In this document: piece by piece, positions 37,601 through 45,956 of the stretch
Layout of the letters: every line of letters starts with the position of its first letter
Numbering within the stretch: the first letter of the stretch is position 1
Notes under the pieces: model-generated
What the model was told of the DNA's origin: nothing
Database searches by the model: none
Seen by the model: the letters and a program-made list of their open reading frames with translations, nothing else
Assembly (NCBI RefSeq): GCF_008042075.1
Contig: NZ_RDBN01000043.1
Span: 105,792-155,988 of the forward strand
Reading direction: 5' to 3'
Source: Streptomyces sp. UW30
GTDB taxonomy: Bacteria; Actinomycetota; Actinomycetes; Streptomycetales; Streptomycetaceae
Length of the DNA: 50,197 nucleotides
Program-made: the position numbers and the translations under genes

Positions 37601-38974
37601 CTACCGGTCCCGCAGCCGCGCCGCCTCCACCCGGTGGAGATGGATCAGGACGTCATGGCTGCGGGCGAGCGCGATGTCGTGCGGGCCGTCCGGGTAGGCC
37701 GTGCCGATGCTGCGCGTCGGCCGCGCCTGCCGCAACCAGGCGCCGGCCGGCGCTGCGACGGACCGCATGTCGAGCAGGTAGTCGCGGTACCGCACCCGGT
37801 CGATGGTCCGCTCGTTGCTGCCCGGGTCCGCCTGTCCCAGCGTCCAGCGGCGGATGACCTCGTCGTCCTGACCGGTGGCGTTGAACGAACCGTGGTCGAA
37901 GGTCAGGCCGACGCTGACATAGCCCGCGCCGAGGCTCTCGCGCAGGAACGCGCCCTGCACCTTCGGGTTCTCGGCCGGCTTCTCCGGCACATAGCCGACG
38001 TGGTTGTTGTGCGCGGACAGCAGCACCTTGGTACCGGTGTGCTTCTGCCACCACACCACATTGGCCGCCATCGCCCCGTCGCGGTAGCGCATGGCCTCGG
38101 CGATCCCGGCCGGGTCGGTGAAGTCGAAGGCGTACTGCCGGGCGGTCTGGTCGATCACCCGCGCGTCCTGGACGGCCCGGTCGTACGCGTCGCGCTCGGC
38201 GGCCGGAGCCTGCCGCTGAAGCAGCCGAAGCGCCTCGCCCGTGCGGTTCGCACGGTCCTTTCGTTCGGCGTACGGCAGCTTGAGATACGCCTCGATGTAC
38301 GCGCCGGTCTGCACCGTGGGCCGCAGCCCTCGGTAGAGCTCGGCGAGCCGTGCGCTCAGCTCGGGGTGGGCGCCGGCCGCGTAGTCCTCGACGGCGTCGT
38401 ACAACTCGGGTCCCGTCCAGGCGATGTCGTCGCCCATGAAGCGGACGGGATCGCCGGGGTGGCCGACGTTGTAGGCGCGCATCCACTCGACCAGCCGCAG
38501 ATAGTCGGTGTTGTTCCACCACAGGTAGTCCCGCTGGAACTCCTCGCGCATGACGCGCCGGGGATCGCCCTTGCCGTACAGGACGTAGTCGTTGAGGCGC
38601 TGTCCGGTGCTCCAGGGGGTCTCCAGGGCGAAGGTGCGCAGGCCCTTCGTCCCGACGAGATGACGGAAGACGCGGTCCTTGAGGGCGAAGAAGTCGTGCG
38701 AGCTGTGTGTGGCCTCGCCGAGGCCCACGACCCGGGCGTCGCCGATCATCCGGTCCAGGGGGCGCAGATCGCTGCTGTCGCCGCCCGGTTCGACGGTGCG
38801 CAGCGGATGTGCCGCGCGGTCGAGCGCCGCGACGACCGTGGTGGTGGGGGTCGGCGCCGCCGTGGCCGGGATGCCGGTCGTCAGGGCGGCGAGGATGATG
38901 AACAGGGTCAGTACTAATCCGGTCCGATGCCGTCTCATGATCCAAGGCTTGCGCTCCGGCCGGCGGGGGACCAT
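37601..38974 (-). CDS. Secreted erythromycin esterase family protein with a TTA codon
   Basis: A 457-residue protein of the EreA/EreB-like family. Its key motifs are VVGLGEATHSSHDFFALKDRVFRHL (the conserved Glu and two His), FALETPW, FMGDDIAW, and the AHNNHVGYV histidines. The N-terminus is a signal peptide (about 19-43) with a long basic start, so the enzyme acts outside the cell. GGAGG at 8 nt supports the ATG at 38974; a shorter start at 38938 lacks one. Leu20 (in RTGLVLTLF) is encoded by TTA, which makes translation dependent on the bldA tRNA. The true substrate may not be erythromycin, because most homologues are uncharacterised. Confidence 0.9.
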   Translation of the reverse strand: MVPRRPERKPWIMRRHRTGLVLTLFIILAALTTGIPATAAPTPTTTVVAALDRAAHPLRTVEPGGDSSDLRPLDRMIGDARVVGLGEATHSSHDFFALKDRVFRHLVGTKGLRTFALETPWSTGQRLNDYVLYGKGDPRRVMREEFQRDYLWWNNTDYLRLVEWMRAYNVGHPGDPVRFMGDDIAWTGPELYDAVEDYAAGAHPELSARLAELYRGLRPTVQTGAYIEAYLKLPYAERKDRANRTGEALRLLQRQAPAAERDAYDRAVQDARVIDQTARQYAFDFTDPAGIAEAMRYRDGAMAANVVWWQKHTGTKVLLSAHNNHVGYVPEKPAENPKVQGAFLRESLGAGYVSVGLTFDHGSFNATGQDDEVIRRWTLGQADPGSNERTIDRVRYRDYLLDMRSVAAPAGAWLRQARPTRSIGTAYPDGPHDIALARSHDVLIHLHRVEAARLRDR

Positions 38975-39198
38975 CCGGCGGTCCTCCGTTCTCCGATGCG
39001 GACAACCCGGGGGGACGGCGGGGGGATTTCCCCCGACCCGGACCCGGTCGGCCGCCCGGCCTCGCGCGGGTGTCGACGATCACCGGCCCAGCCTCTTGCC
39101 GTAGCGCGCCCGTTGCGATCAATCTGGGGTTCCTTGCGGACCGTTACGTTCCGCAAGCGGTGTGTGGGATGCATCGGCGGAAAGGGAACAGCCCGAGG
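38975..39198. other. Divergent intergenic region
   Basis: This 224-bp region between the esterase and FUSC genes holds a GGGGG-ATTT-CCCCC hairpin (39021-39034) and otherwise no clear promoter or gene. It must contain both divergent promoters. Confidence 0.4.
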
Positions 39199-40452
39199 AT
39201 GCGAGTGGCACGTGAGGAGACGCCGTACCTGGAGCGGCTGGCGAGGCTGCGCCGGGACCCCGTGGTCGTCCAGACGCTGCGGTCGGCGGCCGCGGCGACG
39301 ATCGCGTATGTCATCGCGCTGCGCCTGAGCCCGGAGGCCGCGCCGCTGACCGCGCCCCTGACGGCGCTGCTGGTCGTCCAGGTCACCCTGTACGCCACGC
39401 TCACCAACGGCATCCGCCGGGTGAACTCGGTGGTGGCGGGCGTCCTGGTGGCCATCGCCTTCAGCCTCCTGGTCGGCCTGACCTGGTGGAGCCTCGCGCT
39501 GCTGATCGTGGCCTCGCTGGCGGTCGGGCATCTGGTGCGGGTCGACGAGTACGTGCCCGAGGTGGCGATCAGCGCGATGCTGGTCCTCGGGGTCACGACC
39601 GTCGGGGACACGGCGTGGGCGCGGATCCTGGAGACGCTGATCGGCGCGGTGGTCGGGCTCGGCTTCAATCTTCTGCTCGCGCCGCCGGTGTGGGTGGACG
39701 AGGCCGGTGAGTCCATGGAGGGACTGGCCCGTCGGCTGCGGCAGTTGATGCTGCGCATCGGCGAGGAGGCCTCCGGCCGGCTGCCGGTCGAGCAGGCCGC
39801 GGCCCGGCTGCACGAGGCGCGCCGGCTCGACCACGACATCGTCGAGGTGGACGCCGCGCTCAGACAGGCCGAGGACAGCCTGCGGCTCAATCCACGCGTG
39901 CGTGACAGCCTGCTGCACCGCGTGGTGCTGCGCACCGGACTGGACACGCTGGAGATCTGCACGGTCGTCCTGCGGGTGCTCGCGCGCACCCTCACCGACC
40001 TCGCGAAGGAACGCGAGCCCGAGCCGCTGTTCGCGAAGGAGACGGGCAGCGTCGTGGAGCAGTTGCTCTCCGAGATCGCCGACGCGGTCGTCAGCTTCTC
40101 GGTGCTGGTCACCACGCACGTCAGCAGCAACGCCGACGCGGCGGAGTCCCGGCTGTCGGCCGAGCTGCGCACCGCGGCGGGCACCCGCGACAAGCTCGCC
40201 CTGCTGCTGCGCGAGGAGGCGGAGCGCGAGACGGACCGCTGGCAGCTGCTCGGCGCCGTGCTGACCGAGGTGAACCGCATGATCGACGAGCTCGACACCG
40301 AGCACCGCTCGCGTCGGCTACTGGAGGAGCTGGACCGTGTGTCGCAGGAGCAGCGGGTACGGCTGCCGCGGCTGACCCGGCTGCGCGAACGCATGGGCGT
40401 CCAGGAGCAGCTGTGGCGGAACCGTACCGGGATGGACACGCGTTCTCGGTAG
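39199..40452 (+). CDS. FUSC/aromatic acid exporter (ArAE) family membrane protein
   Basis: A 417-residue protein. Its N-terminal half (about 20-160) has five to six hydrophobic segments: LRSAAAATIAYVIAL, LTALLVVQVTLYATL, VNSVVAGVLVAIAFSLLVGLTWW, AISAMLVLGVTTVG and AVVGLGFNLLLAPPVWV. The long helical cytoplasmic C-terminus is rich in Glu/Arg/Leu. This is the half-size FUSC/ArAE layout, whose members export aromatic acids and related compounds. The ATG at 39199 gives a sensible basic N-terminus, with AAAGGGA upstream; the longer frame from 39070 is GC-rich non-family sequence. The next gene follows at 45 bp. Confidence 0.85.
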   Translation: MRVAREETPYLERLARLRRDPVVVQTLRSAAAATIAYVIALRLSPEAAPLTAPLTALLVVQVTLYATLTNGIRRVNSVVAGVLVAIAFSLLVGLTWWSLALLIVASLAVGHLVRVDEYVPEVAISAMLVLGVTTVGDTAWARILETLIGAVVGLGFNLLLAPPVWVDEAGESMEGLARRLRQLMLRIGEEASGRLPVEQAAARLHEARRLDHDIVEVDAALRQAEDSLRLNPRVRDSLLHRVVLRTGLDTLEICTVVLRVLARTLTDLAKEREPEPLFAKETGSVVEQLLSEIADAVVSFSVLVTTHVSSNADAAESRLSAELRTAAGTRDKLALLLREEAERETDRWQLLGAVLTEVNRMIDELDTEHRSRRLLEELDRVSQEQRVRLPRLTRLRERMGVQEQLWRNRTGMDTRSR

Positions 40453-40497
40453 GGGAACGCCGGGACGGGCCGGCGCCGGATGCGAGGGAGCGGGCCG

Positions 40498-41556
40498 ATG
40501 GCGGACACCACTGTGCGGATCGACGGAAACACCCTGCGGCTGCCGGGCGGTGTGGCGGTGCGGTTCATTCGCACGTTGCGGCTGCCCGAGTCGGGCACCC
40601 ATCCGCTGCCGCCGGGGCTCGGCGAGTTCCCGGTCCGGCGGGTGGCGGACTTCCCGGACACCGTTCCCGAGGCGTGGCGGGCGCGTGGCGGGGTGATGCT
40701 CCCGGTGTATCTGCGCGAGGCCATGTGGCTGAGTTTCGGGGGCACGACGGAGCCGGCGGCCCTGCAGGTCGGGGTGGGCAAGGTGTGCGCCGTCTCGGGG
40801 AAGCCGTGGAGCGACCGGCTCGCCCGCAAGCCGCAGAACTACGTCGTACTGCCCCGCCAGCCGTGGCTGGACGGCATCAACTCCGGCAAGGGCACGGTCC
40901 GCCAGTTCGTGGCGGTGCCGCTGGGGCTGGGCGCGACCGTCGAGGGCCAGGTCACCGGCGAGGAGGTCTGGGGCGGCGTACAGCTTCAGTCGTTCGCGCT
41001 GAAGGAGCCGCGGCTGGCGAAGTGGCGCGAGGAGGAGCGGCGCCGGGCCGAGCGGGCGCGGGCGATGCCGCAGTTCGGCGGCTACGGCGCCGCGATGCCC
41101 ATGGCCGCGCCACCCGCCCCGGGCTCGGCCCCGGCGCCCGCCTCCGCCCCTGCGGGCGGGGCGCCCCGGGCCGCCGCGGCGATGGGCCTCGGCGTCGGCG
41201 GATCCATGCGCCAGGAGGTCTACGAGGACGACCGCCAGCTGTCGGACTGGGCCGAGACACCCGGCGGCCGGGTCTTCGTCCATCTGGTGACGCCGCCGGA
41301 GTGGCGCCGGATCACCGGTGAGGCTCCCCCGCCGTCGCCGGTCGACCGGGCGGCGTACACGCGCGCGGGGCTGCCCTGGTTCGACTACTACGACGAGGAC
41401 GCCGGCGATCTCGCCCCCACCGACACGCTGGGCGCGGTCCAGCCGGTCGGCGACTGGCTCGGCGACGACCACGAGCCCTGGCAGGCGCCGACGCCGGGCC
41501 AGGTGGTGCCGTTGAAGGACGCGCAGGGCAAGCCGGTGGAGGACGGCGACTGGTAG
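40498..41556 (+). CDS. Conserved hypothetical protein with Ala/Pro-rich hinge
   Basis: A 352-residue soluble protein of no named family that I recognise. Residues 1-185 form an ordered domain (VRFIRTLRLPESGTHPLPPGLGEFPVRRV; REAMWLSFGG; WLDGINSGKGTVRQFVAVPLGLGATVEGQVTGEEVWGGVQLQSF). A basic helix and an Ala/Pro/Gly-rich linker (about 190-240) come next. A C-terminal part contains AGLPWFDYYDEDAGDLAPTDTLGAVQPVGDWLGDD. The GKGTVRQFVAVPLG stretch suggests a binding surface, but function is open. GAGGGAG precedes the ATG at 40498. It may be co-transcribed with the FUSC gene. Confidence 0.8.
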   Translation: MADTTVRIDGNTLRLPGGVAVRFIRTLRLPESGTHPLPPGLGEFPVRRVADFPDTVPEAWRARGGVMLPVYLREAMWLSFGGTTEPAALQVGVGKVCAVSGKPWSDRLARKPQNYVVLPRQPWLDGINSGKGTVRQFVAVPLGLGATVEGQVTGEEVWGGVQLQSFALKEPRLAKWREEERRRAERARAMPQFGGYGAAMPMAAPPAPGSAPAPASAPAGGAPRAAAAMGLGVGGSMRQEVYEDDRQLSDWAETPGGRVFVHLVTPPEWRRITGEAPPPSPVDRAAYTRAGLPWFDYYDEDAGDLAPTDTLGAVQPVGDWLGDDHEPWQAPTPGQVVPLKDAQGKPVEDGDW

Positions 41557-41588
41557 ACGGCACGAGACGGCCCACCACCCCAGCGTCA

Positions 41589-41603
41589 TTGCACAGGATG
41601 CAA
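41589..41603. promoter_or_regulatory. TTGCA-N5-TGCAA dyad upstream of the lactonase gene
   Basis: TTGCACAGGATGCAA is a perfect 5-5-5 dyad about 86 bp before the lactonase start, within 133 bp of otherwise featureless sequence. Confidence 0.3.
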
Positions 41604-41689
41604 CTACCGTTGCTCTTCTTGCGCTCGACAGGCGATCCACGCCAAGGTTGCTGTCGCGACCACGACGACCGACGACCTGAGGTGTGGAC

Positions 41690-42910
41690 ATGGGCAGTGG
41701 TGGGCTGAGCAGGCGCCGATTCGTCGGAACCCTCGCGGGATCGGCCGCCGGTGTGACGCTCCCGGCGGCCACCGCGTGCGACGACGCGCCGGCCCCTGCG
41801 GACACCGCCGACGCGGCGACCTCGGAGTCGACCGGTCCCGCGACGCGCCCGAGCGCCCAGACCGAGAGCCGCGAGCCGTCCGGCCCGCACCCCCTCTACC
41901 TCGGCACCTACACCTCCGTGCAGGGCGGCGGCCAGGGCATCGGCCTCGCCACGTACGACCCGGCCACGGGCGCCGTCACCGGCACCGGGACGATTCCCGG
42001 CGTCGCCGACCCGTCGTATCTGGCACTGCACCCCGACGGCCGGACGCTGTACGCGGTGAACGAGCGCGAGGACGGCGCCGTGACCGCCGTACGCCTGGCC
42101 GACCGCAAGGTTCTGGGGAGCCGGAGCACCGGCGGGGCGGCGCCCTGCCATCTGTCGGTGCATCCGAGCGGACGCTGGCTGCTGAGCGCCAACTACGGCA
42201 CGGGCAGCGTGGCCGTGCACCCGATCGACGCCTCGGGCGCGCTGGGCGAGCGCACCGAGCTGGTCACGCACTCCAGTCCGGCACCCGGCCCCGGCCAGGA
42301 CGGTCCGCACGCCCACCAGTTCGTCACGAGCCCCGACGGCCGCCATGTGCTCGCCGTCGACCTGGGCACGGACACCGTGTACACCTACCGCCTCGACCAG
42401 AAGGCGGGCACGCTCGGCGAGGTGGCGCGAGCGCAGGCCAAGCCGGGTGCGGGCCCGCGTCATCTCACCTTCCACCCGGGCGGCCGGTACGCCTACCTGG
42501 CCAACGAGGTCGACAACAGCGTCGCGGTCTGCGCGTACGACCCCGGCACGGGCCGGCTGGCCATCGGCGAGGAGCAGGACACGGGCACAGGCTCGGGCAC
42601 GAGCTATCCGGCGCAGCTGGTGGTGACGCCGAACGGCCGATACGCCTATCTCGCCAACCGGGGCCACAACAGCCTCGCGCGTTATGCGGTGGAGGCGAAG
42701 GGCGCCCGGCTCCGGCTGCTCGACACGGTGCCGGTGTCCGGGGACTTCCCGCGGCAGATCGCCCTCTCACCGGACGGCGCGCTGCTGTTCGCGGCGAACC
42801 AGCGGTCGAGCACCGTCAGCGTCTTCCATGTCGACGAGGCGAGCGGTGAACTGCGGCTCGCGGGCGAGCCGTTCGGGTCACCCGTCGCCGTCTGTGCGCT
42901 GCCGCTGTAG
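41690..42910 (+). CDS. Exported lactonase family (6-phosphogluconolactonase-like) beta-propeller
   Basis: A 406-residue protein. The N-terminus SRRRFVGTLAGSAAGVTLPAATAC is a Tat-type signal that ends in a lipobox-like LPAATAC, so the protein is probably an exported lipoprotein. The rest is a seven-bladed propeller of the lactonase (YkgB/Pgl) family with repeated DPSYLALHPDGRTLYAVNE, CHLSVHPSGRWLLSANY, RHLTFHPGGRYAYLANE and RQIALSPDGALLFAANQ blades. Cytosolic homologues hydrolyse 6-phosphogluconolactone or act on 3-carboxymuconolactone; the export signal argues for another substrate. GAGG is 7 nt from the ATG. Its end overlaps the convergent DUF2470 gene by 33 bp. Confidence 0.9.
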   Translation: MGSGGLSRRRFVGTLAGSAAGVTLPAATACDDAPAPADTADAATSESTGPATRPSAQTESREPSGPHPLYLGTYTSVQGGGQGIGLATYDPATGAVTGTGTIPGVADPSYLALHPDGRTLYAVNEREDGAVTAVRLADRKVLGSRSTGGAAPCHLSVHPSGRWLLSANYGTGSVAVHPIDASGALGERTELVTHSSPAPGPGQDGPHAHQFVTSPDGRHVLAVDLGTDTVYTYRLDQKAGTLGEVARAQAKPGAGPRHLTFHPGGRYAYLANEVDNSVAVCAYDPGTGRLAIGEEQDTGTGSGTSYPAQLVVTPNGRYAYLANRGHNSLARYAVEAKGARLRLLDTVPVSGDFPRQIALSPDGALLFAANQRSSTVSVFHVDEASGELRLAGEPFGSPVAVCALPL

Positions 42911-43603
42911 GGCGCGCGGGCAGGAAGCGGCGCTGGCCTGCGCGAGCAGGATGTGCATGCGCTCGGTGAGCTGCGCGACGTCGTCGGCGGGCCGGTGGAA
43001 CGGCAGCCGTACGTCGCCGTGGGAGCTGGCGCGTTCGATGCGCAGCGTGAGTCCGTGCCGGTCGACGGCGAGGGGCTGGACGCGGACGACGCCGTGCAGG
43101 CTGTCGGAGTCGACGAGTCGAGTGAGCCGCTCGACGGCGTCCGGGTGGCAGTCGGCCAGATGGGTGAGCAGCCGGGCCTCCGCGGTGGCCAGCGGGTCGG
43201 GCGCGGCCTCGGCGAACTCGTCGAGGTCCACGACCACGGCACCGGACGGCCGGCGCAGCACCACGCGGGTCGCGTTGAACGCGAGTTTGCCCTCATCGGG
43301 GGTGAACCAGCCGGAGAGCCAGAGCCGGGTGCGGATCCGCTTACGGACGGGCACGGGGGCGACGTCGGCGAACTCCAGGACGGCCGACGGCTCTCCGCGG
43401 GGCGCGCAGATCGCGGCCGTGACGAGCACACTGTCCTCCGGCACCTCCAGCAGGACACGACCGTCCTCGGTCACGGTGTGCGCGCCGACGAGCTCCTCAC
43501 GGCAGCTCTCCGCGGTCACCCCGCAGGACCACGCGCCGGCGAGCACCGACCGGGCACTTTCCGCCGCGGAAGGAGCCGCCGTCCAGGCTTGGCTGTCACC
43601 CAT
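42878..43603 (-). CDS. DUF2470 domain protein under iron control
   Basis: A 241-residue protein. The C-terminal DUF2470 region (about 140-215, LATAEARLLTHLADCHPDAVERLTRLVDSDSLHGVVRVQPLAVDRHGLTLRIE, then RLPFHRPADDVAQLTERMHILL) resembles heme-utilisation proteins of the HugZ/HutZ type. The N-terminal half (ARSVLAGAWSCGVTAESC, VTEDGRVLLEVPEDSVLVTA) is a split-barrel-like domain. It is likely to bind heme or take part in iron release. AAGGAGGT is 6 nt from the ATG at 43603. An iron box directly upstream indicates repression when iron is plentiful. Confidence 0.88.
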   Translation of the reverse strand: MGDSQAWTAAPSAAESARSVLAGAWSCGVTAESCREELVGAHTVTEDGRVLLEVPEDSVLVTAAICAPRGEPSAVLEFADVAPVPVRKRIRTRLWLSGWFTPDEGKLAFNATRVVLRRPSGAVVVDLDEFAEAAPDPLATAEARLLTHLADCHPDAVERLTRLVDSDSLHGVVRVQPLAVDRHGLTLRIERASSHGDVRLPFHRPADDVAQLTERMHILLAQASAASCPRALQRQRTDGDG

Positions 43604-43614
43604 CCCATACCTCC

Positions 43615-43633
43615 TTAGGTAAGCCTTGCCTAA
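43615..43633. promoter_or_regulatory. Iron box (DmdR/IdeR type)
   Basis: TTAGGTAAGCCTTGCCTAA matches the DmdR1/IdeR consensus TTAGGTTAGGCTAACCTAA at about 15 of 19 positions, including all outer TTAGG and CCTAA bases. It lies 12 bp upstream of the DUF2470 start codon. Confidence 0.8.
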
Positions 43634-43707
43634 CCTATCGAAGATCGAGCCGCAGGCCAACCAGCCCCACCGATCCTGTGCGATCTCTTTGCGGGAGCGA
43701 GGGGCGC

Positions 43708-44316
43708 TCAGGGGGCGACGACGCCCAGCAGGGCACGGGCACACAGGTCGCGCACCTGGTCCCGGGAGAGGTCCGAGCCCCGCAGCCACTCAAGACAGAC
43801 AGCCGTCGTGAACGCCAGCCAACCCCGCACCGCGACCGGGACCTCGGGCCGCTCCGCGTAGAGCGGGCCGAACTCGGGGTCCGCCGCCATCGCCGCGAGA
43901 ATCTGCTGCTCCTGTGCGGCCAGGGCCCGTTGATACACCTTGCGCACGGCCTGGTCGCCGGCCGCGTCGGCGCGATGGAAGGCGCGGTAGCCGTGGGCGT
44001 GGGCCTCGACGTACTCCAGGAAGGTGTCGAGGCCCGCGGCAAGCTGCTCGCGCACCGCAACCCCCGGCACGGCGGCCGTCATCCGCAGCATGCGCACGCT
44101 CTCGCGCTCGACGACGGCCGCGAAGAAGTCCCGCTTGGTCGGGAAGTAGTGATAGAGCAGCCCGCGCGAGACACCGGCTATCTCGGCGACCTGCTCGATC
44201 CAGACCTCGTCGTACGGACTCTCCGAGAACAGCCGCGCCCCGACCGAGAGAAGCTGCTCACGGCGCTCCTCGGTGCTGAGTCGGCGGCGTGTGCGCCCAC
44301 CCTGGTTCGCAGCCAT
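43708..44316 (-). CDS. TetR family regulator divergent from CYP102B-like P450
   Basis: A 202-residue repressor with helix-turn-helix at about 15-65 (EERREQLLSVGARLFSESPYDEVWIEQVAEIAGVSRGLLYHYFPTKRDFF) and a normal-length ligand domain. It is divergent from a heme-domain P450 of the CYP102B type across 116 bp that contain interleaved TTCAA/TTGAA and CACGT repeats. The arrangement matches the classical control of fatty-acid-inducible CYP102 genes by TetR-type repressors. No clear ribosome site is seen, so translation may be leaderless. Confidence 0.92.
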   Translation of the reverse strand: MAANQGGRTRRRLSTEERREQLLSVGARLFSESPYDEVWIEQVAEIAGVSRGLLYHYFPTKRDFFAAVVERESVRMLRMTAAVPGVAVREQLAAGLDTFLEYVEAHAHGYRAFHRADAAGDQAVRKVYQRALAAQEQQILAAMAADPEFGPLYAERPEVPVAVRGWLAFTTAVCLEWLRGSDLSRDQVRDLCARALLGVVAP

Positions 44317-44332
44317 GCCCGCACTTTACTTG

Positions 44333-44382
44333 ACGTGGATTCAACAGCCGGATCAGACTGAATCGCGCTATTGAACTCACGT
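44333..44382. promoter_or_regulatory. TetR/P450 intergenic inverted repeats
   Basis: ACGTG-GA-TTCAA (44333-44344) pairs with TTGAA-CT-CACGT (44371-44382). A nested GATTCA (44338-44343) pairs with TGAATC (44359-44364). The repeats span the region where both divergent promoters must lie. Confidence 0.5.
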
Positions 44383-44432
44383 ACAACGAGCGCCGCGTCG
44401 CAAGGTGTCGCCGGATCAAGGGAGATCGCGTC

Positions 44433-45956
44433 ATGGCGGAGACGACGACCGGGACCGGACTTCCCAAGGGCTTCCGCAGTGCCGAGCAGGGCTGGCCGGA
44501 GCTGTACCGCATACCGCGTCCCCCGCACCGGCTCCCGCTGCTCGGCGATGTGCTGGGAGCCAGCAGGCGTACGCCGGTGCAGGACTCCGTGCGGTTCGCC
44601 CGGGAGCTGGGGCCGATCTTCCGACGCCGGGCTTTCAACAAGGAGTTCGTGTTCGTGTGGGGCTCCGAACTCGCGGCCGACATGGCGGACGAGTCGCGCT
44701 TCGCCAAGCATGTCGGGCTCGGCGTCGCCAATCTGCGGCCGGTCGCCGGCGACGGCCTGTTCACGGCGTACAACCACGAGCCGAACTGGCAGCTGGCGCA
44801 CGACGTCCTGGCACCGGGGTTCAGCCGGGAGGCGATGGCCGGCTACCACCCGATGATGCTGGCCGTGACCGACCGGCTCATGGACCACTGGGACCGCGCG
44901 CTGACGGCGGGCCGGGCGGTGGACGTGCCCGGCGACATGACCAAGCTGACCCTGGAGACCATCGCGCGCACCGGGTTCGGGCACGACTTCGGCTCGTTCG
45001 AACGCGCCCGCCCGCACCCCTTCGTGACCGCGATGGTCGGCACCCTGACCTACGCGCAGCGGCTGAACACCGTGCCGTGGCCGCTCCTGCTGCGCAAGGC
45101 AGCGCGCCGCAACGAGGCCGACATCGCCCATCTCAACGACACCGTCGACGACCTGGTGCGCGCCCGCATCGCGCACGGGCCCGGGGACGGGGACCTGCTG
45201 GACCGCATGCTGGAGACCTCGCACCCGCGGACCGGCGAACGGCTCTCCGCGGAGAACGTCCGCCGACAGGTGATCACCTTCCTGGTGGCCGGCCACGAGA
45301 CGACCTCGGGCGCGCTCTCCTTCGCCCTGCACTACCTCTCCCGGCACCCCGACGTCGCGGCCCGCGCCCGCGCCGAGGTGGACCGCGTCTGGGGCGCCAC
45401 GGCGACGCCCGGCTACGACCAGGTGGCGCGGCTGCGCTATGTGCGCCGAGTGCTCGACGAGGCGCTGCGGCTGTGGCCGACGGCGCCCGCCTTCGCCCGG
45501 GAGGCCCGCGAGGACACCGTGCTCGGCGGGGTCCATCCGATGCGGCGGGGCGCCTGGGCTCTGGTGCTCACGGCGATGCTGCACCGCGATCCGGAGGTCT
45601 GGGGCGCGGACGCCGACGGGTTCGACCCGGACCGGTTCGACCCGAAGGCGGTACGGACGCGGGCGCCGCACACGTTCAAGCCGTTCGGGACGGGGGCGCG
45701 GGCCTGCATCGGGCGCCAGTTCGCGCTGCACGAGGCCACGCTGGTGCTGGGCCTGCTGCTGCGCCGCTACGAGTTCCGGGACGATCCGGCGTACCGGCTG
45801 CGGGTGACGGAGCGACTGACGCTGATGCCGCAGGGCCTGCGGCTGAACCTGGAGCGGCGGGCTGCCGTCCCCGCGCCGAGGGAGCCCGCCTCGTCCCCCG
45901 CCGAGGAGGACGCGCCCTCAGCGCTGCGCTGTCCAGTGCGCGGGGCGGCCGACTGA
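44433..45956 (+). CDS. CYP102B-like cytochrome P450, heme domain only
   Basis: A 507-residue P450 closely similar to the P450 half of the fusion at 32213-35371: both share [30 protein letters not shown] and the AGHETTS I-helix. Motifs are AGHETT (286-291), ExxR (Glu343-Arg346) and thiolate Cys425. After the P450 domain it ends in a Pro/Ala/Glu-rich tail of about 40 residues with no FMN or FAD sequence, as in the CYP102B subfamily. It therefore needs separate redox partners. AAGGGAG precedes the ATG. Fatty-acid or related substrates are likely by family. Control by the divergent TetR gene is likely. It overlaps the convergent pentapeptide gene by 39 bp. Confidence 0.94.
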   Translation: MAETTTGTGLPKGFRSAEQGWPELYRIPRPPHRLPLLGDVLGASRRTPVQDSVRFARELGPIFRRRAFNKEFVFVWGSELAADMADESRFAKHVGLGVANLRPVAGDGLFTAYNHEPNWQLAHDVLAPGFSREAMAGYHPMMLAVTDRLMDHWDRALTAGRAVDVPGDMTKLTLETIARTGFGHDFGSFERARPHPFVTAMVGTLTYAQRLNTVPWPLLLRKAARRNEADIAHLNDTVDDLVRARIAHGPGDGDLLDRMLETSHPRTGERLSAENVRRQVITFLVAGHETTSGALSFALHYLSRHPDVAARARAEVDRVWGATATPGYDQVARLRYVRRVLDEALRLWPTAPAFAREAREDTVLGGVHPMRRGAWALVLTAMLHRDPEVWGADADGFDPDRFDPKAVRTRAPHTFKPFGTGARACIGRQFALHEATLVLGLLLRRYEFRDDPAYRLRVTERLTLMPQGLRLNLERRAAVPAPREPASSPAEEDAPSALRCPVRGAAD

